A stretch of 64,000 nucleotides of DNA from RGIG8775 sp045660295 (GCA_045660295.1 JAZRDN010000031.1:43753-107752); one strand, 5' to 3'; counted from the stretch's first letter, positions 52,982-60,724 are shown. The notes: generated by a model not told the origin, from the letters alone. A program made the numbers and translations.

Positions 52982-53178
52982 GCTTTTCGCATGTCGAAAA
53001 GGTCATCATTCACTCCAAAGAGGTATGCTTCTGCCTTGACAAGAGCGGAAAGTTCACCGCCGTAGGCTCGCTTAAGATCCCTTCAGAGCTGATAGAGTGT
53101 AGCGTTGGCGCGGGAGATGCCTTCTGCGCGGGAAGCCTTTACGGAATTTATAACGATTATACCGACGAGGAGACGTAA
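52982..53178 (+). pseudogene. Remnant of a PfkB-family carbohydrate kinase (C-terminal part)
   Basis: Open frame without start codon containing VEKVIIHSKEVCFCLD, then SVGAGDAFCAGSLYGIYND and a stop. GAGDAFCAG is the catalytic ATP-site signature of PfkB kinases, so about 60 codons of the end of such a gene survive. It follows the methyltransferase operon directly; no promoter of its own. Confidence 0.75.
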
Positions 53179-53184
53179 CAGTTT

Positions 53185-53400
53185 ATACCGACGGATATTC
53201 ATATACCGTTCCCGCGGACTTTACCATGACTTTTAGGTAGAGCTGGGTACGGGCGCGGTGCTTCTTGGTGAGGTAAGCCGGTGTAACAATGATAATAACG
53301 ATAACCGCTTCGCTGAACAGAACGCCGTTCGTTTCTCCGAGATAGAGGAGGACGAGCCGCCTTACAGACTTCTTTGTAACGAATACCCCAAAGCAACATA
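53185..53400 (+). pseudogene. Degraded coding sequence of unknown family
   Basis: Two short out-of-phase open stretches: TVYTDGYSYTVPADFTMTF (to a stop at ~53238), then ELGTGAVLLGEVSRC and a second piece ending RLLCNEYPKAT at 53400. They read like frames of one protein split by a frameshift. I do not recognise the family. Confidence 0.35.
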
Positions 53401-53431
53401 GGAAAAGCACCCGCAAGGGTGCTTTTCCTAT
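53398..53431 (+). terminator. Strong terminator hairpin
   Basis: ATAGGAAAAGCACCC-GCAA-GGGTGCTTTTCCTAT, perfect 15-bp stem; retained after the degraded genes. Confidence 0.85.
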
Positions 53432-53449
53432 GTTACCAACAATTACAGC

Positions 53450-53478
53450 TTGAAATAGGGGGAGGGGTATGGTACAAT
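53450..53478 (+). promoter_or_regulatory. Sigma-A promoter of the LysM-CAP gene
   Basis: TTGAAA (53450-53455), 17 nt, TACAAT (53473-53478), 47 nt before the ATG. Confidence 0.7.
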
Positions 53479-53525
53479 ATATATGACATTGCTATCTAAA
53501 ACGATAATTCATAGGAGGAAAGAGA

Positions 53526-54134
53526 ATGAAAAAGACTCTATCGTTTGCACTTAGCATTGTAATGCTTGCGTGCGTGTTTATGACAACTATTTCCGCCGCC
53601 ACAACGCATACCGTGGTGCGGGGCGACAGCATGTGGAAAATTGCCGTTAAATACGAGGTAGGACTCAGCGAGATAAAAAGCGCTAACCCGCAAATAGCCA
53701 ATCCCGACCTTATTTACCCCGGTCAGGTGCTCAATATTCCTACCACCGACTCGTCTGTGCTCAGCTACGAAAAAGAGGTAGTGAGGCTTGTCAATGAGGA
53801 GCGAGCGAAACACGGACTTAAGGCGCTTACATACGACTGGGAGCTTAGCAGGGTGGCGAGAATAAAATCGCAGGATATGAAGGACAATAAATACTTCTCT
53901 CATACAAGCCCCACCTACGGCTCGCCGTTCCAGATGATGAAAAGCTTTGGCATAACCTACCGAAGTGCGGGCGAGAATATCGCCAGAGGACAGGCAACGC
54001 CGCAGGCGGTTGTAAACGCGTGGATGAATTCCTCGGGACACCGCGCCAATATCCTTAATTCCTCGTTCACTCACATCGGCGTGGGCTACGTGGCAAACGG
54101 AAGATATTGGACACAGATGTTTGTGGGTAGATAA
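53526..54134 (+). CDS. Secreted LysM and CAP (SCP/YkwD) domain protein
   Basis: 202 residues: signal peptide ~1-24, one LysM domain ~28-72 (HTVVRGDSMWKIAVKYEVGL ... IYPGQVLNIP), and a CAP domain ~80-202 with VNEERAKHGLKAL, YFSHTSPTYGSPF, GENIARG, WMNSSGHRANIL and a final HIGVGYVANGRYW. The CAP histidines and glutamate of the family are present. LysM should hold it to peptidoglycan. Related proteins act in spore coat or wall physiology (YkwD, SafA-like), but the actual function of bacterial CAP domains is uncertain. Monocistronic. Confidence 0.9.
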   Translation: MKKTLSFALSIVMLACVFMTTISAATTHTVVRGDSMWKIAVKYEVGLSEIKSANPQIANPDLIYPGQVLNIPTTDSSVLSYEKEVVRLVNEERAKHGLKALTYDWELSRVARIKSQDMKDNKYFSHTSPTYGSPFQMMKSFGITYRSAGENIARGQATPQAVVNAWMNSSGHRANILNSSFTHIGVGYVANGRYWTQMFVGR

Positions 54135-54142
54135 TACGCTAA

Positions 54143-54330
54143 ATTATTGTTTGCGCGCTGTGTTCGCACAAATTTTGTAGGGCGGGGGCTTGCTCCCGCC
54201 GAAAATATAAAAATTTTTGCGATTAATACACATGTACACAAATAAAATCCGCAACAATTTTATTTGCAATATTTTTTCTATTTGCTCGGCGGGAGCAAGC
54301 CCCCGCCCTACAACACCCCATTATTGTTTG
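54143..54330. repeat. Inverted-repeat element (MITE-like) flanked by an 11-bp direct repeat
   Basis: TTGTAGGGCGGGGGCTTGCT (54175-) and its exact complement (ending 54313) are arms of ~27 bp (to CCCGCCGA/TCGGCGGG). The ~85 bp between them are AT-rich, with AATAAAAT/ATTTTATT as an inner stem, and encode nothing. ATTATTGTTTG occurs on both sides (54143-54153 and 54320-54330), as a target duplication would, though these lie 7-21 bp outside the arms. Probably a small non-autonomous repeat or REP-type palindrome. Confidence 0.75.
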
Positions 54331-54363
54331 GCACAAACAATGATTTTTTACACAAAAGCTCAA

Positions 54364-54392
54364 GGAGCTGTCCGTGGACAGCCCCTTTTTGT
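54364..54392. terminator. Terminator hairpin
   Basis: GGAGCTGTCC-GT-GGACAGCCCC followed by TTTTT on the plus strand; also at the 3' end of the minus-strand remnant 54400-54650. Confidence 0.7.
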
Positions 54393-54399
54393 TGTATTA

Positions 54400-54650
54400 T
54401 TCCTTCTCAGCCGCTTGCTTGGCTTTCTTTTCTTCTTCCTTGCGCTTGATGTTGGCAAGGTCTTGCTCGTAATTCACGCGGTCTTGCGTGCCAAGAGCAT
54501 TGCGGAAGACTATTATTCCGCTTTCGTCCTCGTCAAAGGTGTATTCAACGCTTGCGTGATAGCCGTGCTTGAGGTCGCAAGGCTCGTAACGGCGGAAAAA
54601 GGTTGGGTATGATGAGGTTTTTTTCAGTATATCACATTCTCCGCAAAATT
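54400..54650 (-). pseudogene. C-terminal remnant of an unknown coding sequence
   Basis: An open minus-strand frame of ~80 codons without any start codon: contains YPTFFRRYEPCDLKHGYHAS, VEYTFDEDESGIIVFRNALG and a charged coiled tail (IKRKEEEKKAKQAAEKE). Codon use looks like real coding sequence and a terminator follows, but the 5' part is missing. Family not recognised. Confidence 0.45.
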
Positions 54651-54661
54651 GTCAATGAATC

Positions 54662-54690
54662 TTGATTTTATATGTTTTATGTGGTACAAT
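54662..54690 (+). promoter_or_regulatory. Sigma-A promoter of the aldo/keto reductase gene
   Basis: TTGATT (54662-54667), 17 nt, TACAAT (54685-54690), 26 nt before the ATG. Confidence 0.65.
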
Positions 54691-54715
54691 AATAAAAAAC
54701 AAAATGGAGAACAAT

Positions 54716-55711
54716 ATGTCTTATATAGCAAACGAAAAAAGATATTCGGAAATGAAATACAATAAATGCGGTGTCAGCGGACTTAAGCTGCCCGCCGTGT
54801 CGCTTGGCTTGTGGCACAACTTCGGTGATAACGCCGACGCTTACAATATGAAAAAAATGTGCTTTACCGCTTTTGATAACGGAATCACGCACTTTGACCT
54901 CGCTAATAACTACGGACCCGAGGCGGGCGCGGCGGAGCGCAATTTCGGAAAAATTCTTCACGACCATATGAACGCCTACCGCGACCAAATGATAATCAGC
55001 ACCAAGGCGGGATATTATATGTGGGAAGGTCCTTACGGCGACCTCGGAAGCAGAAAATATCTCATAGCGAGTATCGACCAAAGCCTTAAACGCATGGGGC
55101 TTGAGTATGTGGATATCTTCTATCACCACCGCATGGATAAGGACACGCCGCTTGAAGAAACAATGGGCGCCCTTGACAGCATCGTCAAAAGCGGCAAAGC
55201 ACTCTACGTGGGACTCTCAAACTACGACGGCGAGACTATGAAAAGCGCGGCGGCAATTCTTGACGACCTTAAATGCCCCTTTGTAATCAATCAGAACAGC
55301 TATTCTATCCTCAACAGAACCCCCGAGAAAAACCGAATTCTCGACGCCTGCGAGGAAAAGGGAAAGGGAATGATAATCTTCAGCCCCTTGGCACAGGGTC
55401 TGCTTACAAACCGCTACCTCGGCGGTATACCCGAGGACAGCAGAGTAAAGACCGACGGACGCTTCCTTAACGAAAAATCGCTGACTGAGGAAAAGCTCGA
55501 AAAGGTTCGCAAGCTCAATGATATTGCCATATCTCGCGGACAGAGCTTGGCTCAAATGGCTCTGGCGTGGGTCTATAGCCATAAAGCTGTTACAAGCGTC
55601 CTCATCGGCGCGTCAAAGCCCGAGCAGATACTCGATAATATCGGTATGCTTAATAATACCGAATTTACTGCCGAGGAGCTTGCTCTTATCGACCGAATCG
55701 CGCTTGAATAA
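54716..55711 (+). CDS. Aldo/keto reductase (YghZ/Kv-beta-like)
   Basis: 331 residues, a (beta/alpha)8 barrel that reduces aldehydes with NADPH. Conserved parts: SLGLWHNFGDN, the catalytic-region HFDLANNYGPEAGAAERNFG (Asp, Tyr), STKAGYYMW with the active Lys, YHHRMDKDTPLEETM, and the C-terminal cofactor signature SVLIGASKPEQILDN. It is closest to the L-glyceraldehyde-3-phosphate reductase (YghZ) subfamily. ATG at 54716 has GGAG 7 nt upstream. Monocistronic with promoter and terminator. Confidence 0.92.
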   Translation: MSYIANEKRYSEMKYNKCGVSGLKLPAVSLGLWHNFGDNADAYNMKKMCFTAFDNGITHFDLANNYGPEAGAAERNFGKILHDHMNAYRDQMIISTKAGYYMWEGPYGDLGSRKYLIASIDQSLKRMGLEYVDIFYHHRMDKDTPLEETMGALDSIVKSGKALYVGLSNYDGETMKSAAAILDDLKCPFVINQNSYSILNRTPEKNRILDACEEKGKGMIIFSPLAQGLLTNRYLGGIPEDSRVKTDGRFLNEKSLTEEKLEKVRKLNDIAISRGQSLAQMALAWVYSHKAVTSVLIGASKPEQILDNIGMLNNTEFTAEELALIDRIALE

Positions 55712-55725
55712 TCGCATATCAAAAA

Positions 55726-55760
55726 CGGACAGCCCAATAAGGCTGTCCGAAATTTTATTT
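55726..55760 (+). terminator. Terminator of the aldo/keto reductase gene
   Basis: CGGACAGCC-CAATAA-GGCTGTCCG followed by AAATTTTATTTTT. Confidence 0.85.
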
Positions 55761-55838
55761 TTAGATATTTACCGAAAATGTTTTGTCTTTTATGCCGTGC
55801 AACCTTACGGTGACCAATTGACACCGCGGGCGAGACGG

Positions 55839-57173
55839 TTACGGAGTAAGACGCTTGGGGTTGCGGAACAGGAACATAGCCTCGCTGATGTGTGTTCCAA
55901 CAAGGAGCATGGTAAGACGGTCGATACCGAGACCGAAGCCGCCGTGAGGAGGGCATCCGTACTTGAAGAACTCAAGATAGAACTTAACGTCCTCAGCAAG
56001 CCCCTTTTCCTCTGCCTGCGCTTTGAGAATATCATATCTGTGTTCACGCTGTGCGCCTGTGGTTATTTCTACGCCGCGCCAGATAAGGTCGTAGCCCTGG
56101 GGGATACCCTGCTCGTCGCGCATGTGGTAGAACGCGCGCTTCTCAGCGCAGAAATCTGTAACAAAGAGGAACTCGTGGTTGTAGTTTTTCTTAACCCACT
56201 CGTAGCTGAGGCGCTCTGCCTCTGTTGTAAGGTCGCCCTTTTCGGACTCGGGAACAGTGAAGCCGAAGTCTCTTTCGAGTCCGTCGTAAAGCTCCTTGAG
56301 CGTAACGATCGGGAAGGGCTGCTCGGGAACGATAACCTCAAGACCGAACTGCTCCTTTATCTCCTCACCGTACTTTTCGTTTACGCACTTGAGCGTGTAG
56401 GTGAGAAGATCCTCCTCCATTTTCATAACGTCGCGGAATGAGGTGATATAGCTGAACTCAAGGTCAAAGCCTGTGAATTCTGTTGTGTGCTTGCTTGTGT
56501 AGGATTTTTCCGCACGGAATACGGGACCGCACTCGAAAATGCGCTCAAATCCGCTCGCCATAGCCATCTGCTTGTAGAACTGAGGGCTCTGCGCAAGGTA
56601 AGCGGTACGGTCAAAATACTTGACCTCGAAAACGTCAGAACCGCTTTCGCTTGCCGCTCCGATAAGCTTGGGTGTGTGTATCTCAAGGAAGCCGCGCTCG
56701 CAAAGGAACTCTCTCATTGCGCGTGTGACTTCTGTCTGTACCTTGAACATAAGCTGGTTCTTCTCTGTGCGGAGGTCTATCCAGCGGTAGTTAAGTCTGT
56801 CGTCAATACCCGACTTCGGAACGCCGGGGCGCTTCTTTGTGGCGGGAATCTCCTCACGCTGAATGGGGAGCGCCGCCGCTACCGACTCAACCTTTATTTC
56901 CTCAGGAATAACCTCGATGCCGCCCATCTTAACGTACTCGCTCTCGTAAGCAACGCCAATAACCGAGATAACCGAGTCCTGCGTGATCTGCTCAAGGGCG
57001 GGAAGAAGCTGGGGAAGCTTTTCCTTTTCAATTGTGACCTGAACCTTGCCCGTAATGTCCTTCATTACGATGAAAGCCATAGCCTTTCCGTCTCTGAAGT
57101 TTTCAACAAAGCCCTGAAGAAGAATTTTCTCTTCGGTGTGGGAATGAATGTCTTTGATATATACTCTTTCCAT
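55839..57173 (-). CDS. Archaeal-type aspartyl-tRNA synthetase (aspartate--tRNA(Asn) ligase type)
   Basis: 444 residues, class IIb. N-terminal OB-fold anticodon-binding domain (~15-105), motif 1 around SGSDVFEVKYF, motif 2 in FRAEKSYTSKHTTEFTGFDL, motif 3 in GFGLGIDRLTMLLVG. It lacks the ~100-residue GAD insertion of standard bacterial AspRS, so it is the short archaeal/eukaryotic form (AspS2). In bacteria this form is often non-discriminating and mischarges tRNA-Asn for later amidation by GatCAB. Whether a standard aspS also exists elsewhere cannot be seen. Monocistronic with its own consensus promoter. Confidence 0.88.
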   Translation of the reverse strand: MERVYIKDIHSHTEEKILLQGFVENFRDGKAMAFIVMKDITGKVQVTIEKEKLPQLLPALEQITQDSVISVIGVAYESEYVKMGGIEVIPEEIKVESVAAALPIQREEIPATKKRPGVPKSGIDDRLNYRWIDLRTEKNQLMFKVQTEVTRAMREFLCERGFLEIHTPKLIGAASESGSDVFEVKYFDRTAYLAQSPQFYKQMAMASGFERIFECGPVFRAEKSYTSKHTTEFTGFDLEFSYITSFRDVMKMEEDLLTYTLKCVNEKYGEEIKEQFGLEVIVPEQPFPIVTLKELYDGLERDFGFTVPESEKGDLTTEAERLSYEWVKKNYNHEFLFVTDFCAEKRAFYHMRDEQGIPQGYDLIWRGVEITTGAQREHRYDILKAQAEEKGLAEDVKFYLEFFKYGCPPHGGFGLGIDRLTMLLVGTHISEAMFLFRNPKRLTP

Positions 57174-57217
57174 TTTTAAAATCCTTTCTGATAGAATTTT
57201 GCATATGATTACAGTTT

Positions 57218-57246
57218 ATTATACCGCAATCACGTAAAAATGTCAA
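57218..57246 (-). promoter_or_regulatory. Sigma-A promoter of the aspartyl-tRNA synthetase gene
   Basis: Minus strand TTGACA (57241-57246), 17 nt, TATAAT (57218-57223): full consensus. Back to back with the retron promoter, 20 nt between the two -35 boxes. Confidence 0.8.
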
Positions 57247-57265
57247 GAGATATAATAAAAATGTG

Positions 57266-57294
57266 TTGCAAATCGGATAGATGTGTGATACAAT
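57266..57294 (+). promoter_or_regulatory. Promoter of the retron
   Basis: TTGCAA (57266-57271), 17 nt, TACAAT (57289-57294). The predicted transcription start, 7 nt after the -10 box, is the first G of the a1 repeat at 57301, as expected for a retron non-coding RNA. Confidence 0.75.
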
Positions 57295-57300
57295 AAAAAA

Positions 57301-57467
57301 GGAACAATAGTGTTGTTCGAGCAATCGAGTCGGCGGCGAGTCGCCGCCGATAACCTTAAAGTTTTTCGTATTCGCTTCGCTCAGCCGAGCGCGCTCAACG
57401 TAGCATTGTACACGATGTGTACTTCAGTCTACGTTTCGTGCGTCGCCATGCAAATTTGTATTGTTCC
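57301..57467 (+). ncRNA. Retron msr-msd non-coding RNA
   Basis: The a1 repeat GGAACAATA (57301-57309) is exactly complementary to a2 TATTGTTCC (57459-57467). After a1 comes ...TTCGAGCAATCG, containing an AGC (57320) that could hold the branching guanosine. The msr hairpin TCGGCGGCG-AGT-CGCCGCCGA follows (57330-57350), then a small hairpin CGCTC/GAGCG (57378-57391) and the msd stem AACGTAG (57397)/CTACGTT (57435) with a perfect GTACAC-GAT-GTGTAC tip. The reverse transcriptase ribosome binding site starts 3 nt after a2. Order and spacing fit known retrons; exact branch point and cDNA ends are inferred. Confidence 0.8.
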
Positions 57468-57482
57468 GAAAGGGGGAGAACG

Positions 57483-58403
57483 GTGATTGTTTACCGCGAG
57501 TTAAATTCGCTTGAAAAAGACCTTGGTTTTTCGGTAAGGACGCTTTACGCCGTAAGCAACAGTATCGGCAAGCACTATAAAACCGTTCTCATCCCCAAAC
57601 GTGACGGAGGAGTTCGCAAGCTCTCCGTACCCGATGAGATACTCAAAAAGATTCAAAGGCGCATTGCCGAGGTCATTTTGTCAACAGAGCCTGTTTCCAA
57701 ACACGCCATGGCATACAGATACGGCGCAAGCGTGCAGAAAAACGCCAAACCTCACGTAGGCGCGAAAAAGATACTGAAGCTGGATATCCTTCACTTCTTT
57801 GACAGTATCTATTACTCGACAGTCAAGGAAAAGGTGTTCACCGCCGAGCGCTTCTCAGAGCCCGTGCGTGTCCTTTTGACTATGCTTTGTTACCATAAGG
57901 ACGCTCTCCCGCAGGGCGCGCCCACCTCGCCTGTTATAACCAATATCATAATGCGTGATTTTGACGAAATGGCATGGGCTTGGTGCGCGGAGCGCGGAAT
58001 AAAATACACGCGCTATTGCGACGATATGACATTTTCGGGCGATTTTGACGAAAACGAGGTCGAGTGCTTTGTCCGCGGTGAGCTTTTGGTAAACGGCTTT
58101 GTCCTCAACAGAAAAAAGACCGCCGTTATCACCTCCGATAAGAGGCAAACTGTTACAGGGATAGTGGTGAACGAAAAACTCAATATATCATCCGATTACA
58201 GACGCAAGCTCAGACAGGAGATATACTATTGCAAGAAATTCGGCGTTTCCGAGCATTTGAAGCGTATGGGCGCGCGTGACGAGGCCGAATATTTGCAAAG
58301 CCTTTTGGGTAAGATAGCCTTTGTGCTCCAGACCCGCCCCGAGGACAAAGAATTTCTGGATTATAAGATGACAGTCAAAAATATGTTGCGGAAATCAAAC
58401 TGA
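57483..58403 (+). CDS. Retron-type reverse transcriptase
   Basis: 306 residues. RT motifs in order: RDGGVRKLSVP (~40-50), the retron-specific NAKPH (NAxxH, 87-91), motif A with catalytic Asp101 (KLDILHFFDSI), QGAPTSPVITN (144-154), the catalytic YCDD (178-181), and VTG (224-226), the retron region-Y triplet. QGAPTSP rather than QGxxxSQ argues against a diversity-generating element, and no maturase or endonuclease domain follows, against a group II intron. Starts at GTG 57483 after AAAGGGGGAG. It copies the msd part of the upstream RNA into a branched DNA. No extra C-terminal effector domain. Confidence 0.92.
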   Translation: MIVYRELNSLEKDLGFSVRTLYAVSNSIGKHYKTVLIPKRDGGVRKLSVPDEILKKIQRRIAEVILSTEPVSKHAMAYRYGASVQKNAKPHVGAKKILKLDILHFFDSIYYSTVKEKVFTAERFSEPVRVLLTMLCYHKDALPQGAPTSPVITNIIMRDFDEMAWAWCAERGIKYTRYCDDMTFSGDFDENEVECFVRGELLVNGFVLNRKKTAVITSDKRQTVTGIVVNEKLNISSDYRRKLRQEIYYCKKFGVSEHLKRMGARDEAEYLQSLLGKIAFVLQTRPEDKEFLDYKMTVKNMLRKSN

Positions 58404-58564
58404 AGATAACCTTTTGAATAAAAACAAAGAGCAAAAATAACGTGAAACGGCGAAAGAATTGCATAAACAATCAAATGTTGCAAAAACACTTGCTTTTTTG
58501 CTCTGAAAATTGTAAAATTGCTTTATATATTTCTTCCCTGCGGAGAACCTGTCAGGAGGCAAAA
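58404..58564 (+). other. Gap between retron and Lrp gene
   Basis: No gene, terminator or second hairpin pair was seen here apart from the Lrp promoter and ribosome binding site; it does not hold a retron effector. Confidence 0.6.
58490..58518 (+). promoter_or_regulatory. Sigma-A promoter of the Lrp gene
   Basis: TTGCTT (58490-58495), 17 nt, TAAAAT (58513-58518), 46 nt before the ATG. Confidence 0.6.
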
Positions 58565-59017
58565 ATGGACGAGATAGATGCTAAAATACTAAAATTACTT
58601 TCAAAGAATGCTGATGTGACCGCCACCGAGATAAGCGCCAATATCAATCTTTCTGTTCCCGCCATAAACAAGCGTATACAGAAGCTGAAAAAAGACGGAA
58701 TGATACGCCGTTTTACGGTCTTGACGAACGGCAAAAATATCGGCAAGCCTATAATGGCGTTCGTGCTTCTTGTGGTGCAGGCAAGCCGTCAGGGCGAGCC
58801 GTTTCTCGATTACGTCAAAAACGACGACGATATCCTCGAATGTTTCTCGGTAACGGGAGAGTACGACTACCTTATCAAGGTTTGCGCCTCCGATATGGAG
58901 TCGCTTAAAAATAAGCTTTCGCAGATAAAGCTTCATAACGGCGTGGTCAAGAGCCATACTATGATATCGCTTCTTGAACAGAAATTCGCGCCTACTGTAT
59001 TGCCCACTATCGAATAA
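58565..59017 (+). CDS. Lrp/AsnC family transcriptional regulator
   Basis: 150 residues: N-terminal winged HTH (MDEIDAKILKLLSKNADVTA then ISANINLSVPAINKRIQKLK) and C-terminal RAM/ligand-binding domain (SVTGEYDYLIKVCASDMESL), the normal architecture. These regulators respond to amino acids as octamers. GGAGG lies 7 nt before the ATG. A degraded gene follows it, so its original target may be lost. Adjacency to the retron looks incidental. Confidence 0.9.
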   Translation: MDEIDAKILKLLSKNADVTATEISANINLSVPAINKRIQKLKKDGMIRRFTVLTNGKNIGKPIMAFVLLVVQASRQGEPFLDYVKNDDDILECFSVTGEYDYLIKVCASDMESLKNKLSQIKLHNGVVKSHTMISLLEQKFAPTVLPTIE

Positions 59018-59029
59018 GGAGAAGGAAAA

Positions 59030-59158
59030 CGAAAAAGCTGCGTAAATCCTCATCAATTAATCTGCATAGTCATTCAAAAGAAAAAATCTCGGAATACATA
59101 AAAGCGGGACTTGATTTTCATAAGAAAATGGGTTTCGACGGAGTTAAAATATTTTAGT
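59030..59158 (+). pseudogene. Short coding remnant after the Lrp gene
   Basis: After AAGGAGAAGG there is an open frame without a start codon: KKLRKSSSINLHSHSKEKI then SEYIKAGLDFHKKMGFDGVK and a stop. The second half resembles the first helix and strand of a TIM-barrel sugar isomerase/epimerase type protein. Only ~40 codons remain; its stop overlaps the 3' end of the converging amidohydrolase gene. Confidence 0.45.
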
Positions 59159-60488
59159 TTGCTTTGACCTCTGCCACACCGTCCTCGCGGTAAGTTATTC
59201 TGTCGCCGTTTGAGTTAAGCGAGTCAACGTAGGCGAGATATTCTTCCTTGGAAGCGAACAAAGGTTTGTACTCATTAATGATGTTTTTCGCGCGTTCCGC
59301 GCCGTTTTCAAGCAAAAGAGCGAGCATGGTTACCTGCCATTTCGCGTTTGTTACGCAAGCCGCCTCGGGGTCTGTTATGCGGTAATCGTTTCCGTGGCTG
59401 TTGCCCTCACTGCCGCCCGCGTAAGGGTGAATTACGGGCATAACGCAAGAAAGGTCGCCCATATCGGTGCTTCCCGTGCTGAAATAGTTGTTCGGTGTCA
59501 CCTCGACATCGGGAATGGCTATATCCGCCGCCTCTTTTGCTACCTTTATAAGCCCATCGTCATTGTTAAGCGGAGCGTAACCGGGAATGTCTATTATCTC
59601 AATATTCGCGCCGATAGAGAGCGCTGCGCCCGTAAGCGCGCGATTTATCTTTTTGTTGTTCTCAACAATAGCGTCAAAGGTTTTTCCGCGGACGTAGCTT
59701 TCAATAATCACCGTCTCGGGAATTGCGTTTACCATATCTCCGCCGTGAGTTACTATCGGGTGGAATCTGATGAGCTCGGATTCCTTGAACGTCTCACGAA
59801 GCGAGTTTACCGCGTTTATACCGCAGGTCGCCGCATAGAGCGCGTTCACGCCGTTCCATGGACTTCCGCCCGCATGAGACGCAACGCCCTTGTAGATGAT
59901 ATTCTTGGCGATACAGCCGACCGAGCCTTTTGTTATTGAAAAGTCCGTAGAGGCGTGAACCATAAACGCAAGGTCAACGCCGTCAAAATATCCGCGGTGC
60001 AAAAACTCGCTCTTGCCGCCGAAATACTTTATCTTGCCCTCCGCGCGTAGCTTTGAGCGGTATTCTATTTCAAGAAGCTCCTCCGCCGGAACGGCGCAAA
60101 GGCGTATTCTTCCGCAAAGACCGTCAAGCATTTCGGGTTCCTTAAGCGCCGCCGCGATTCCCAAAAGCGTAGCGCATTGAGCATTGTGACCGCAGGAGTG
60201 TACAGCGCCTGTGGTCGGGTCAGCGTCGGGGTGCGCGGGGCAGATTATCGAATCAAGCTCGCCTAATATAAGTATTTCAGGACCATCGCGCCCCGTATCA
60301 AGAACCGTGTAAAATCCTGTAATTCCGTCGGCCTTTACGATGTCGTAGCCAAGCTCGGTGAACTTGTCCTCCATATATTTTGATGTCTTGTATTCCTTGT
60401 AACCCGTCTCGGGATTAGCCCAGATGTATCTTTCCGCTTCAAGAATAAGGCTTCTGTGCTTGTCAACAGCGTTTGTTATTTTTTGCAT
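59154..60488 (-). CDS. M20 family amidohydrolase (aminobenzoyl-glutamate hydrolase-like)
   Basis: 444 residues. M20 metallopeptidase fold: GELDSI (metal Asp region), HSCGHNAQCATLLGIAAAL (metal His), AVPAEE (catalytic Glu), SHAGGSPWNGVNAL in the lid/dimer domain, and PYAGGSEGNSHGNDY at the end. This matches amidohydrolases of the AbgA/AbgB and HmrA type that cleave N-acyl amino acids or p-aminobenzoyl-glutamate. ATG at 60488 is 6 nt after GGAGG; a GTG two codons earlier touches it. Monocistronic; substrate unknown. Confidence 0.88.
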   Translation of the reverse strand: MQKITNAVDKHRSLILEAERYIWANPETGYKEYKTSKYMEDKFTELGYDIVKADGITGFYTVLDTGRDGPEILILGELDSIICPAHPDADPTTGAVHSCGHNAQCATLLGIAAALKEPEMLDGLCGRIRLCAVPAEELLEIEYRSKLRAEGKIKYFGGKSEFLHRGYFDGVDLAFMVHASTDFSITKGSVGCIAKNIIYKGVASHAGGSPWNGVNALYAATCGINAVNSLRETFKESELIRFHPIVTHGGDMVNAIPETVIIESYVRGKTFDAIVENNKKINRALTGAALSIGANIEIIDIPGYAPLNNDDGLIKVAKEAADIAIPDVEVTPNNYFSTGSTDMGDLSCVMPVIHPYAGGSEGNSHGNDYRITDPEAACVTNAKWQVTMLALLLENGAERAKNIINEYKPLFASKEEYLAYVDSLNSNGDRITYREDGVAEVKAN

Positions 60489-60525
60489 TTTCACCCTCCG
60501 CGAATAGTGGTTTTATTATATTTAG

Positions 60526-60554
60526 AGTATACATTATGTTTTGAAAAAAGTCAA
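60526..60554 (-). promoter_or_regulatory. Sigma-A promoter of the amidohydrolase gene
   Basis: Minus strand TTGACT (60549-60554), 17 nt, TATACT (60526-60531). Confidence 0.7.
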
Positions 60555-60633
60555 TGCGTTATTCAAAAACATCTTTTTTTGAAGTAAAATATGTCTTTTT
60601 TATTTAAAATATGTATTTTTTCATTTTTTGATA

Positions 60634-60662
60634 TTGAAAAAGAAAAATCGGTGTGCTATAAT
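60634..60662 (+). promoter_or_regulatory. Sigma-A promoter before the fucosidase remnant and SGNH gene
   Basis: TTGAAA (60634-60639), 17 nt, TATAAT (60657-60662). It still could drive the downstream SGNH hydrolase gene. Confidence 0.75.
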
Positions 60663-60724
60663 GGCTAAAAAGAGCGACTGCTACTTTCGTTTTTTATTAC
60701 AAAATAAATTTTAAGGTGATAATT

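Noticed and set aside
55839..57173. Asparaginyl-tRNA synthetase
   Set aside because: Motif 2 and the active-site region look like archaeal AspRS (FRAEKSYTSKHTTEF); AsnRS and AspRS are close, so this remains slightly uncertain.
57417..57482. Upstream in-frame extension of the reverse transcriptase
   Set aside because: It would overlap the msd stem; the GTG at 57483 has a strong AAAGGGGGAG site and gives a normal retron RT start.
57483..58403. Reverse transcriptase of a diversity-generating retroelement or group II intron
   Set aside because: Motif QGAPTSP, NAxxH and VTG fit retrons; there is no template/variable repeat pair, no maturase or endonuclease domain, and no intron ribozyme structure.
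58565..59017. Lrp/AsnC regulator as the retron effector
   Set aside because: It has its own promoter and standard Lrp architecture, with a 160-nt gap from the RT; such regulators are common housekeeping genes.
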